Shown here piece by piece: positions 1-7,711 of a DNA stretch of 15,451 nucleotides. A program made the translations under genes and the position numbers. The notes under the pieces were generated by a model that was not told the origin of the DNA, made no database searches, and saw only the letters and a list, made by a program, of their open reading frames with translations. This DNA comes from Candidatus Hodarchaeota archaeon (GTDB lineage: Archaea > Asgardarchaeota > Heimdallarchaeia > Hodarchaeales > YT1-039): NCBI GenBank assembly GCA_016840025.1, contig JAEOTF010000124.1, positions 1 through 15,451 on the forward strand, read 5' to 3'. Each line of letters opens with the position of its first letter. The stretch's first letter is position 1.

Positions 1-730
1 CATAATTCGTCCCCGTCGCATCTCCACCCCAATGGGTGAAGACATATCGGGTACCAGGACTCCCATCAACCATCTCGCTATCCACCCCCGCATAAGCGGT
101 CGTTCCGGCATCTTTCCATCCTTCACCCGACGGGGTAGCATGGTCGGACTGTACTGTCAACATGTATTGTGTTTTCCAGTTAGCTGTCGCGGTTTTGTTT
201 CCATCTATAAGAACCCCGTTTGATTGTGAATAATCGGTCCCTGTTGCGTCACCACTCCAATTGGTGAAAACATGCTGGATCCCGCCTCCTCCAAACACAA
301 CATTAGTGTCCAACCCCGCATAAGCGGTCGCCCCAGTTAAATACCAACCTTCACCAGATGGAGTACCGTAATCGGATTCGACAGTGAGGTAATAATCGCT
401 CATAGGTGATTTTATACTCCTCTTCGGATTATCTATTATGTTTTCGTCTGATCTACAGCTTTTAATATTCAGGCTCTCTCTGTCCTCAATTTGGAGTACA
501 TATCTCACGCCAAGTTCTCCTGGGATTATAATTGTTGATTCATCTAGTTGAGGCTCAATCTCTGGAAGAACTAAGGCATTTCGACTTGCAGAAAGATCCA
601 AAATCTCTTGTTTCAGGGATTTTTTCTGGTTATTCACTTCCGATGATTGTGATGAAGACACTGTTAATAGAAATATGAAAACAAAAACAAAAATTATCAC
701 TAATTTATATCTAAATAATGCTCCTTTCAT
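1..730 (-). CDS. Secreted InlB B-like repeat protein, C-terminal part beyond window
   Basis: The minus strand is open from an ATG at 730-728 to the left edge: 243 codons without a stop, so the C-terminus is missing. A purine-rich AAGGAA lies about 9 bases upstream of the ATG. Residues 1-28 form a typical signal peptide: Lys and Arg, a run of I/F/V/L from about 10 to 23, then Ser-rich. A linker of about 85 residues follows. Two tandem copies of a roughly 76-residue unit come next, beginning near residues 114 (YLTVESDYGTPSGEGW) and 190 (MLTVQSDHATPSGEGW). Each contains a TAYAG turn and a W-G-GDATGT motif. These features match the divergent InlB B-repeat (bacterial repeat) domains of extracellular adhesins and S-layer-associated proteins. 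The likely role is a cell-surface or secreted binding protein; the ligand is unknown. The repeat family call is fairly secure, the function is not. Confidence 0.8.
   Translation of the reverse strand, partial: MKGALFRYKLVIIFVFVFIFLLTVSSSQSSEVNNQKKSLKQEILDLSASRNALVLPEIEPQLDESTIIIPGELGVRYVLQIEDRESLNIKSCRSDENIIDNPKRSIKSPMSDYYLTVESDYGTPSGEGWYLTGATAYAGLDTNVVFGGGGIQHVFTNWSGDATGTDYSQSNGVLIDGNKTATANWKTQYMLTVQSDHATPSGEGWKDAGTTAYAGVDSEMVDGSPGTRYVFTHWGGDATGTNY
87..330 (-). repeat. Tandem 228-bp (76-codon) coding repeat
   Basis: The InlB-like units repeat at the DNA level with a 228-base period. The 16-base block CCCGCATAAGCGGTCG occurs at 87-102 and again at 315-330. It encodes the conserved T-A-Y-A-G turn. 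The unit carries on past the left edge, so the copy number cannot be counted here. Confidence 0.7.
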
Positions 731-961
731 AAAACCATTTCCTTCTCACTCTGGGTGGAACCCTCAAGCTTTATCGTGATATTGTAGTCATTTGAAATAA
801 AGGTGTTGAAATAAAAATAGCTGAGATCTAGCTTACAATATTTAACTTCTTTAGATTGAGTCCCAACAATAATCCATTTTCACTAAATCTCTTTTGTTGA
901 TAAATTTAAAGCGTTCAAACGTCACAGTTGGCTTTACAGCAAAGACAGTTATCGTTCCAGT
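731..961. other. Divergent intergenic region between two surface-protein genes
   Basis: This AT-rich spacer separates the leftward InlB-like gene from the rightward broken Ig-domain gene. It should carry the promoter of the leftward gene, but no TATA box stands out. In one plus-strand frame near 911-957 a beta-strand-like peptide (VTVGFTAKTVIVPV) can be read. It resembles the end of an Ig-like domain and may be a further decayed piece of the Ig-domain gene. Confidence 0.3.
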
Positions 962-2822
962 ATGCAATTGAGCATTATTGATTTTGCCCTAGAGATAACG
1001 ACAACCCCAGTTGCCTTGAACGTGTCTGAATATCAGGTGTTCTCCTATGATTTCAATGCGTCATTCATTTATCCCACTAATTTCACATGGACACTTACTG
1101 GCAATAGTATAACCTGGTTAACTATGAATTCCACCACAGGAGCCATCATAGGCACGGCCAACTATTCGTTGGTTGGGGTGTGGAACGTTACCGTCACTGT
1201 AACCGCCGAAACCGGCTATCCCGCGAATTATACGACCTTTCTTACGGTAACTGAACTAGATTTCAAGCTGACAGAAGTAACCCCAAATCAGGCTGCCTTG
1301 CTATTTGATGTCATTCTCCTCCAGGTACGCGTCGAAACGAATACTAGTATCGGCATAGGGGGGATAGAGGTCGAATGGTGGCTAGATGAGACTCTTGTAA
1401 ATACAACTGTAACGAATACCACAGGGTACAGCACTTGGCAACTTCAACTCACCACTTCAGGCACCCATCATGTGGAAGCGAAAGTGCCAATCCGGGGGGT
1501 ACAAGCGGACATCCATTTCCCTACAACAGGTCTGGAGTTTTGGTTCAATGGGACAATTAACGAAACCCCACCTATTTGGCTCTCTTTGGGCGATAATTAT
1601 ACGATTCACGGGCAACTGGTGGATGAGGACGGGAATCGGGTTTCAGGGGTGGAGTTGACATATAAATTGAATGATATTGCGCTTGATTCTTTAGAGACTG
1701 ACAGTAATGGGTGGGTGAATATAACAGAACTTTTTCTGACAGCTGAAACTTACACAGTAACCGTGTTGAAGGATGGCATGGAATTGGCTGTAAACGACAG
1801 CGTGGCGCAATTATTGATATAAGTGGTGTCATCATCCCCTGTAGTCACTGTCATTAGCCCTACTACCGTTACCACCGAAACAGTGATAGGAAGATCCGTC
1901 TCATTTGTCGGGTGGATTTACTACAACGAAACTCCGCCTATTGCCATAGCAGGAACTCGTGTGGGGTTGTTGGTGAACGGTACGCAAGTCGATTCGCAAT
2001 TCTCCGATTCGAGTGGCTATCTCTACTTCAATTATGCCTTTGTTGCTTCTGGCACCTATCAGGTAACGTTTTACTATAATGAACAAAGCTGAGGCGAGAT
2101 CTGGGTGACTGTGACCGCGGGATATTATGCAAGTTGGACCGGTTCCTCGTCTGTGAATGGCACGGTGGGACAGGTGGTAGAATTTACTATTTTACGTGTT
2201 TTCCAATACTTCTACCCTTCACCGAGGTTTAAACGTAGTTTTAAACAATGGTACCCCCGTGATTGGCGCTCAAGTCGATTGGTATATCAATGATGCCTTT
2301 CAAAACAGTTCCCTCACAGGATCGGACGGCCGGGCGAGTTTTAACTATATCTTTGCTACACTGGGCTTTTATGAGGTCGTGGCGAAGCATGAAGGTGTCA
2401 TTCTTGCGAAATTCGATGTTAATATTGCTGAAAAGCCGAAAGAAGGATTAGAAAAGTTTGTAGAAGAAAATATGGCATTATTGACCATCTTAGTGGTGTT
2501 GTTACTCCTCTTTGTGGTCATTGGGGTGATCCCCCCAGCCCGGCGGCAAGTCACTAATTCCATTAGCAGAACCAGGACGCTTGTTGGGCGTAAAATGGTG
2601 TTTGGACCCCATTATTGTGCCCGGACACTTACCAAGGAATTAGAAGAAAAATTCGGACGAGAAGAGTTGCATGAAGCAGCAGGCGATCCTGCCAAACAAG
2701 AAACTATTAAACGGGAAGTAAGTGCTAAACTCACCCGCTTCTCCGAGTTTATGACCAAATCCGTGGACGAAAAAGTCGAATTCACTCAAAAAACTATGGA
2801 ATTAATCCTTAAACGTTACTAA
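962..2822 (+). pseudogene. Membrane-anchored Ig-like repeat surface protein, broken by two stops and a frameshift
   Basis: One long protein can be followed through three interruptions. They are a TAA at 1820-1822 and a TGA at 2090-2092, both in the same frame, and a +1 shift near 2186-2200 into the frame ending at 2822. The first part is a putative-Ig (He_PIG/cadherin-like) domain with a W-T-L...TTGAIIGTA pattern. Four Ig-like (Big_1-type) units follow, each with a V-x-W/L-x-x-N/D core and a (T/S)DS/N-G turn: near 1340-1480, 1640-1780, 1940-2080 and 2240-2390. The ectodomain carries many N-x-S/T sequons. A transmembrane helix (about 2473-2535) and a charged, helical cytoplasmic tail end the protein. 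No signal peptide precedes 962, so the 5' end also looks damaged. The intact form would be a type I cell-surface adhesin or S-layer-like protein. Sequencing or assembly error is the alternative to real decay. Confidence 0.75.
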
Positions 2823-2883
2823 AAGTAAAAGAAATTTAAATCTTGCTTTAATTATTTGCTATTCATTATCTACTGGCAAATTT

Positions 2884-2903
2884 GCATACGCACATACGTA
2901 TGC
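2884..2903. repeat. 7-bp inverted repeat with 6-base loop
   Basis: GCATACG at 2884-2890 is the exact reverse complement of CGTATGC at 2897-2903, with CACATA between. Partial copies of the arm (TTGCAT, GCATAC) recur at 2943-2956. It lies about 60 bases past the stop of the Ig-domain gene and well upstream of the GH130 gene. It could be a protein-binding operator or an RNA hairpin. No T-tract follows, so a simple terminator is unlikely. Confidence 0.35.
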
Positions 2904-3024
2904 ACCCTGTCTTTGTGACTTAATTTGTTTAATATCAATTTTTGCATCTTGCATACAGAAAGATATAATTAAAACGCTTTAAACGGTTATGCCAACGATT
3001 TTACTACACTTTATGTTTGATAGG

Positions 3025-3032
3025 TTTATATG
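3025..3032 (+). promoter_or_regulatory. Candidate archaeal TATA box for the GH130 gene
   Basis: TTTATATG resembles the archaeal box A consensus. Transcription would start near 3055 and leave a leader of about 200 bases. A competing TATATA at 3131-3136 would give a leader of about 90 bases. The sequence cannot decide between them. Confidence 0.3.
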
Positions 3033-3240
3033 TCTTAAAATAAAAATCGGTTGGAACAATGCAGTAAAAATAACTCAAAAACCCGACAACTAGGCTTCAT
3101 AACAGAAATCGTTTCTTTAGCACAAAAAAATATATACTCCAATAATAATAATATTAAATCAGAAATAAAACTCATCTCCTTACACTCATTGACGGGTGAT
3201 TTTTACTATTTTTATAAAATTAAAGAAAAAATCATCTAGA

Positions 3241-3245
3241 AGGAG
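3241..3245 (+). promoter_or_regulatory. Shine-Dalgarno site fixing the GH130 start
   Basis: AGGAG ends 7 bases before the ATG at 3253. This favours that ATG over the in-frame upstream start at 3196, which would add 19 Lys-rich residues and has no such site. Confidence 0.7.
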
Positions 3246-3252
3246 AATAAAA

Positions 3253-4713
3253 ATGGTTTCACTCAAAATTGACAGAAAAAAGTTGTATTTTACGCGCAAT
3301 CCCGAAAAAGTCATTGCTAAGTTCTTTAAACCTGGTAAAGACCATCATATCCGTAACATAATTAATCGGATTCTTAGTTTACCAGAAGATGAATGTAAGA
3401 AAATACTGGACTCAGTTTTAAAAGATTTTAGTGCCCGTCATAGAAACATAGTAGAGATTTTTCTCAATAATTTTCAAGAACTCATTGATTATCAATTACT
3501 CTCCAAAAATATGAATCTGTCAAATAAACAAAAATTGCTTTTAGGCGCGTATTTCACAAAAGAGTATTCGATCGAGGCGGCAGCGTTATTTAATCCATCT
3601 ATTGTGCTTCATCCCGTTCAAGAGGGATTAAGACCAAATGAAAAAAGAATTATTCTTAGTTTTAGAGCTACAGGCGAAAAACACATATCCTCGATTACAT
3701 TTAGAAGCGGAATTATTAACAGAAATAATGATATCCTTATAGACCCTGTAAGCAAGTACATAGAGATGGGAAAAGTAACATTGGGTCATTATAATAAAAA
3801 TTTGTTTGTTACAAAACTTGCAGAGATGAATATTAAGGATACAACAGTAAATGATACATTTGGACAGCTTCCCAACAATTTTCAATACAAACAATTGAGG
3901 GAAGTTGCTTCCGTAGTGGAAAAAAGTCATCCTGATGATGATGAGGTCAATCAAACTATAAACAATATCAAATTTGTAGCTAAATGTAATTACCAGGTAG
4001 AATTTCGTACAGACAGTGATATTTCAGAACGGACAATATTTCCCGTGTCAAAAGAAGAACGGAGAGGTATAGAAGACGCTAGATTTGTACGATTTGATGA
4101 TGATGGCGTAATTACGTATTTTGCTACATACACCGCCTACGATGGACGTAATATACTTCCTGTGTTGCTCCAGACTGATAATTTTTTTAAATTTAAAATG
4201 TGTCCATTACAAGGGAAGGCAGCAATAGATAAAGATATAGCAATTTTTCCACGCAAAATTAATGGACAATTTGCAATGATTGGAAGACAAGATGGAGAAA
4301 GCATGTTTATCTCCTATTCTGATGATATACGATTTTGGGATAGGGCAAAAAAGATTCGAACACCTAAATATAGCTGGGAACTTGTCAAAATCGGTAATTG
4401 TGGATCTCCGATTGAAACAGATGCAGGTTGGTTGCATCTAACTCATGGAGTTGGAGCTGTACGGAAATATTGTATCGGAATTGAGCTATTAGACCTAGAA
4501 GACCCTTCCAAAGTTATCGGAACATTAAAAGAACCCCTTATCGCCCCCCAAGAAGTCGAGCGAGAAGGATATGTCCCAAATGTTGTTTATACTTGTGGAG
4601 CCATCATTCATAATGATACGTTAATTATACCAATTGCGTTCTCAGATATTACCTCAGGTTTTGCAACTGTTCCTGTGAAAGCTCTTCTTGAAGAACTTCA
4701 ACAGAATTCATAA
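3253..4713 (+). CDS. Glycoside hydrolase/phosphorylase family 130 protein
   Basis: This 486-residue protein is a GH130 enzyme. The family comprises inverting phosphorylases and hydrolases, mostly acting on beta-mannosides, with a five-bladed beta-propeller fold. Residues 1-110 are a helical N-terminal extension found in one GH130 branch, ending in a GAYFTKEYSIEAAALFNPS signature. The propeller then carries SFRATGEKHISSI (136-148), RGIEDARF (271-278), KDIAIFP (327-333), GNCGSPIET (381-389), THGVG (397-401) and REGYVPNVVY (437-446). Asp275 in GIEDAR matches the family's catalytic Asp; many members have GxEDPR there. No signal peptide is present, so it should act in the cytoplasm. It probably works in turnover of mannose-containing glycans or of a nucleotide-sugar-derived oligosaccharide. 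No sugar transporter or glycosyltransferase is beside it to narrow the substrate, or to tell phosphorolysis from hydrolysis. A short T-rich gap separates it from the convergent gene. Confidence 0.88.
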   Translation: MVSLKIDRKKLYFTRNPEKVIAKFFKPGKDHHIRNIINRILSLPEDECKKILDSVLKDFSARHRNIVEIFLNNFQELIDYQLLSKNMNLSNKQKLLLGAYFTKEYSIEAAALFNPSIVLHPVQEGLRPNEKRIILSFRATGEKHISSITFRSGIINRNNDILIDPVSKYIEMGKVTLGHYNKNLFVTKLAEMNIKDTTVNDTFGQLPNNFQYKQLREVASVVEKSHPDDDEVNQTINNIKFVAKCNYQVEFRTDSDISERTIFPVSKEERRGIEDARFVRFDDDGVITYFATYTAYDGRNILPVLLQTDNFFKFKMCPLQGKAAIDKDIAIFPRKINGQFAMIGRQDGESMFISYSDDIRFWDRAKKIRTPKYSWELVKIGNCGSPIETDAGWLHLTHGVGAVRKYCIGIELLDLEDPSKVIGTLKEPLIAPQEVEREGYVPNVVYTCGAIIHNDTLIIPIAFSDITSGFATVPVKALLEELQQNS

Positions 4714-4804
4714 ATCAGTTGAAGTCGGTATTTTTCGTCTATTAGAATTGTCTTTCAATCCAATAGGTTGAAATATATAGATTAGACTTGAAAGTATTGG
4801 AATT

Positions 4805-5458
4805 TCAGAATTTCTTTCTTAAAAAGACAAGGATAACTGTTGTAATAATGCAGAATGCGAATAAAACATCCCAAGAACCTTCTGAGTAACTTGCAGCAGT
4901 AATATCAAGCGTCGGGCGGTTTCCAGTAGCATCTGTGGAAGTGAATTCGCTCCAATTGCCGGGAAGGACATTATCAGCTTCAAGAACGATTCCAAAATTT
5001 GTAACTTCCCCTGTTTCCCACGCTTTTGCGAGATTGGTCAAATCTGTAAAAAGAAAGTCAGGAAGTGTTCCGACAGATAGCGTAGCATTAACACTGGTTT
5101 CATAGTCAGGTTGATTATTCCAATTAGTAGTTGAATCAACCCAGCTGGTATTGACGATATGGATATTCACATCGAAATTGCCTCCATCCATTACATTACG
5201 ACAGTAAATGTTGAAAGTCGCTGAGGAGATTCCTACATAATCGCTAAGATCAAATTTAATATATGTTCTAAAAAGAACTGATTCATTGGTTTTACCTACT
5301 GACATCCAAGTAATGTCATCATATTCGGTTTCAGGAGCTATGTCACATACTTGCGTATCCATTACAGCTTCTGCAGGAGGAATTTGTGCAGTGGTTGTTG
5401 TTAATGGAAAGTTTATCAATAGTATAATAAAAAGAGAAAAAACTATCATTCTTTTCAT
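4805..5458 (-). CDS. DNRLRE-domain (CBM96-like) membrane-anchored surface protein
   Basis: This 217-residue protein has a signal peptide (residues 1-24, hydrophobic run VFSLFIILLINF) and a single extracellular beta domain (about 30-190). A C-terminal transmembrane helix (about 196-213) and a short RKKF stop-transfer tail follow. The beta domain shows the DNRLRE/CBM96 pattern: a conserved V-L-F-R-T-Y-I-K-F-D-L-S strand, S-A-T-F-N-I-Y, W-V-D-S-T-T-N-W-N-N-Q-P, an N-x-G-I-V-L strand and a closing R-P-T-L-D-I. Such domains are linked to polysaccharide binding and surface display. Five N-x-S/T sequons fit an exposed glycoprotein. The ATG at 5458 is preceded by AGGGG with an 8-base spacer. It diverges from the larA-like gene across about 120 bases, so the two promoters must lie there. 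It may bind glycans at the cell surface; the ligand is unknown. Confidence 0.82.
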   Translation of the reverse strand: MKRMIVFSLFIILLINFPLTTTTAQIPPAEAVMDTQVCDIAPETEYDDITWMSVGKTNESVLFRTYIKFDLSDYVGISSATFNIYCRNVMDGGNFDVNIHIVNTSWVDSTTNWNNQPDYETSVNATLSVGTLPDFLFTDLTNLAKAWETGEVTNFGIVLEADNVLPGNWSEFTSTDATGNRPTLDITAASYSEGSWDVLFAFCIITTVILVFLRKKF

Positions 5459-5576
5459 AATAAAAACCCCTTTAATTTTGTTTCCCTTGTCATTTTTATT
5501 AAAATATTTCTTTTCTCATTGGAATTTAGAAACAAAGAATTAAGTAATTGGCTTAAACAACTAATTGGGAAACATT

Positions 5577-6779
5577 ATGTTACCTTTTCGAGTTCAATTA
5601 CCTTCTGGCTGTCATATCTTTGAACCTTATACAAGCAAGGAGTCTTTAAATAAGAAAGATCTTTTAGATATTATTAAAAACAGTGTTATTCCAGAAATTG
5701 TTCAAACACAGAAGACCCTAATAATAATTAATGACGCTCATAGAGCAACACCTTCATATCGAATATTAGACGTTTTATCGGATATTTTTCCTAAGGATCA
5801 GATACAAGAAATAGCAATAGCTACAGGTACTCACTCTAAACCAACTGATATGGAATTAAAAAGAATATTAAAAGGATTAGATAAAAAATTAGGAGCTAAA
5901 ATCCTCATCCACGATTCTTTAGCAAAGAATCTCATCGAAGTTGGTAAAACAAGTCGTGGTACAAGAGTGAGAATAAATCCTGTTTTGCAGGAATACAGAA
6001 AAATTTTATGTATAAATTCCGTCGAACCTCATTACTTTGCTGGATTTACAGGGGGCATTAAGTCAATTATTCCTGGGTTAGCACACCGAGATACCGTAGA
6101 AAGCAACCATTCTTGGGCACTCCATGAAAAATGTGGTCCAGCACTTCTTGAGGATAACCCAGTTCATCTAGATTTATGGGAAGCTGGTGAAATCGTAAAA
6201 GACCACTTAAGCCTCGATTATTATGGGATTCAAATGGTAAATACTGCGGATGACATCCGATTTCTCTCTGCAGGAAGTTTAAAGGATGCTTTTAAGAAAA
6301 TTGCAAAGTATTCAAGGCAGGTCTATTGTATTAAGGCAGAAAACCAATATGATGTGATTCTAAGCATTGTTCATCCACCTCTTGATCGTTCACTTTATCA
6401 AGCTCAGAAAGGGATAGAAAATACACGTCAAATATTGAAAGATGGAGGAGAGATGATTTTATACGCACAATGTTACGAGGGAATCGGTGATCAGGCTTTT
6501 TATGACACTTTAAAGCGTTTTAATCAGGTAGATGGAGTTCTAGCTAATATTACAAGGGAAAATTATCGTTTTGGAGATCACAAAGCCTACAAATTTGCGT
6601 CAATAGCAAAGGACTGTACGTTAAGTATTGTTAGTGAGTTGCCAGAAAATCAAGTCAAGAAGGTTTTTGGAAAGAATTTACAAATTGACATGCTTGAAAC
6701 TCATTTAGAGAACTTAGCTAAGGAAGGAAACAGAATTGCAGTTGTAAAAGATTCAGGGACATTGGTGGTTACAAATTAA
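5577..6779 (+). CDS. larA: LarA-family nickel-pincer-dependent racemase/epimerase
   Basis: This 400-residue protein belongs to the LarA family (DUF2088), which racemizes or epimerizes alpha-hydroxy acids with the nickel-pincer nucleotide cofactor. All functional residues of Lactobacillus plantarum LarA are found: D53-x-x-R56 (NDAHRATP), H86 in ATGTHSKPT, H152 in EPHYFAGF, the pincer-linking K162 in GGIKSIIPG, and H178 in ESNHSW. The spacings 86-152-162-178 equal those of 108-174-184-200 in the reference enzyme. I chose the ATG at 5577, with GGGA six bases upstream. An in-frame TTG at 5565 would add four residues. It should act in the cytoplasm. The substrate could be lactate or another 2-hydroxy acid, since the family is broader than lactate. 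The cofactor genes larB, larC and larE are not beside it, and no lactate transporter is seen, so the lar symbol marks the family, not proven lactate racemization. Confidence 0.88.
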   Translation: MLPFRVQLPSGCHIFEPYTSKESLNKKDLLDIIKNSVIPEIVQTQKTLIIINDAHRATPSYRILDVLSDIFPKDQIQEIAIATGTHSKPTDMELKRILKGLDKKLGAKILIHDSLAKNLIEVGKTSRGTRVRINPVLQEYRKILCINSVEPHYFAGFTGGIKSIIPGLAHRDTVESNHSWALHEKCGPALLEDNPVHLDLWEAGEIVKDHLSLDYYGIQMVNTADDIRFLSAGSLKDAFKKIAKYSRQVYCIKAENQYDVILSIVHPPLDRSLYQAQKGIENTRQILKDGGEMILYAQCYEGIGDQAFYDTLKRFNQVDGVLANITRENYRFGDHKAYKFASIAKDCTLSIVSELPENQVKKVFGKNLQIDMLETHLENLAKEGNRIAVVKDSGTLVVTN

Positions 6780-6848
6780 TCTGCAATTCCTAGTAGTTCA
6801 GGGTTAAAGTGGACGTGATTTGCCCCATTAATTTTCAAATACTATATT

Positions 6849-7079
6849 CTAGTCCTTTATGCCAAGATTTTTGACTTTTGCAAGAAAATTATTTCTTAAT
6901 TCCTCTAAAAACTCATTTCGAGTGAATTTATCTGCGTTCACCCATTTTTTATACGCCTCAGGTACCTTTCCGTGACCTTCTAGATGTTGAAGTAATAGCC
7001 GATCAATTCCACCTCTAGGATTTAGCCGATCTAATATAACTGAATCAATAGAATCACATAAGGTATCAAGAATGTCTAA
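6849..7079 (-). pseudogene. Start-less remnant frame, unknown protein
   Basis: On the minus strand a frame runs from about 7088 to a TAG at 6851-6849. It reads like real protein: a mixed-charge helical peptide containing LNPRGGIDRLLLQHLEGHG and EAYKKWVNADKFTRNEFLEE, about 76 residues. It has no ATG, GTG or TTG near its beginning; the first such codon, a GTG, lies two-thirds along. An in-frame TAG sits just upstream (about 7089-7091) and no ribosome site is visible. It therefore looks like the C-terminal end of a gene whose 5' part is lost. A small gene using a rare ATT start is the alternative. I do not recognise the family. It is convergent with larA and divergent from the flavin-barrel gene. 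Confidence 0.4.
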
Positions 7080-7124
7080 TGAGGAAAACTATGTTTTAGA
7101 ACAATAGTCAAAACACCTTAGTTC

Positions 7125-7137
7125 ATAATATATTAAA
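7125..7137 (+). promoter_or_regulatory. Candidate TATA box for the flavin-barrel gene
   Basis: ATAATATATTAAA lies about 60 bases before the ATG at 7193. A start about 25 bases downstream would give a leader of roughly 30-35 bases containing the Shine-Dalgarno site. Confidence 0.35.
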
Positions 7138-7178
7138 ATCAGTCAAGTGAGTGATTCAATTTCTTATAAATTATAAAA

Positions 7179-7184
7179 AAGGAG
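7179..7184 (+). promoter_or_regulatory. Shine-Dalgarno site fixing the start at 7193
   Basis: AAGGAG ends 8 bases before the ATG at 7193, an ideal arrangement. It makes the in-frame upstream start at 7151 unlikely, because this site would then lie inside the coding frame. Confidence 0.75.
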
Positions 7185-7192
7185 ATCTGTAT

Positions 7193-7711
7193 ATGAATAA
7201 AAGCCAATTCACTTTTACTTTCATAGAAAAAAGGATCAGAAAGAAGACATTTGGAGTTTTAACCACAATTAATCAAGATGGAACCCCCCATACCTCAGGT
7301 ATTGCATATGGAGTTTCACCACCATCTTCTGAGTTTTCATTATACTTTCTAACCTCAAAAAAATATAAAAAAGCACGAAATATCGCAAAAAAACCGAATA
7401 TATCTCTTCTCATACCATTTCCGCATTACTACATACGTTTTGCACCAGCTGGTACAGTTACATTCACTGGAAAAGCTGAATTTAGACCAATAGACGATAA
7501 TGAATTACTAGATATTTTTTCTAAGAAAAGAGTTCTGAGACTTATCACAAAGGATATATCTCCACAAAACAAAGAATCCTTTACCTTTGTCCAGCTTAAG
7601 CCTGATCCAAAAGTCTTATGTCATGGAGTAGGCTATAATCTCTTTAAGCTTAGACAAGGCCACAAACAAGCAGCTTATTCTGTTGTTATTCCCCAAGATA
7701 GACGATTTTAG
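7193..7711 (+). CDS. Pyridoxamine 5'-phosphate oxidase-like FMN-binding split-barrel protein
   Basis: This 172-residue protein has the PNPOx-like split-barrel pattern. An N-terminal helix (FIEKRIRKK) leads into TFGVLTTINQDGTPHTSGIAYG (about 19-40). A LYFLTSKKYKKARNIAKKPNISLLI segment (about 50-74) follows, typical of the flavin phosphate-binding side, and then a strand pair with GTVTFTGKAEF (about 87-97). The family binds FMN, or F420 or heme in some branches, and reduces or oxidizes small substrates. The branch and substrate cannot be told here. No membrane segment is present, so it is cytoplasmic. Its TAG stop overlaps the stop of the opposing RNase III-like gene by four bases. The C-terminal 40 residues are basic and do not match a domain I know. 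Confidence 0.75.
   Translation: MNKSQFTFTFIEKRIRKKTFGVLTTINQDGTPHTSGIAYGVSPPSSEFSLYFLTSKKYKKARNIAKKPNISLLIPFPHYYIRFAPAGTVTFTGKAEFRPIDDNELLDIFSKKRVLRLITKDISPQNKESFTFVQLKPDPKVLCHGVGYNLFKLRQGHKQAAYSVVIPQDRRF

Larger units (their letters stand above)
2823..3252. other. AT-rich intergenic region upstream of the GH130 gene
   Basis: No convincing gene lies here. Visible elements are an inverted repeat at 2884-2903, a TATA-like TTTATATG at 3025-3032, a second TATATA at 3131-3136, and the Shine-Dalgarno site of the downstream gene at 3241-3245. Short open frames through this stretch have low-complexity AAT/AAA codons and read like noncoding DNA. Confidence 0.5.
6780..7192. other. Region between larA and the flavin-barrel gene
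   Basis: Apart from the remnant minus-strand frame at 6849-7079, this stretch holds a TATA-like AATATATTAAAA around 7125-7137. It also holds the Shine-Dalgarno site of the next gene. Nothing else is supported. Confidence 0.4.

Noticed and set aside
32..223. 63-codon plus-strand frame at the left edge
   Set aside because: It is the antisense shadow of the InlB-like repeat gene, which has a signal peptide and clear repeats.
1820..2092. Stop-codon recoding (TAA and TGA read through) in the Ig-domain gene
   Set aside because: Two different stop codons plus a frameshift in one gene are better explained by decay or sequence error. No recoding signal or selenocysteine-type context is apparent.
3051..3239. 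62-codon plus-strand frame upstream of the GH130 gene
   Set aside because: Low-complexity Asn/Lys-rich translation, no ribosome site, and it overlaps the likely promoter and leader.
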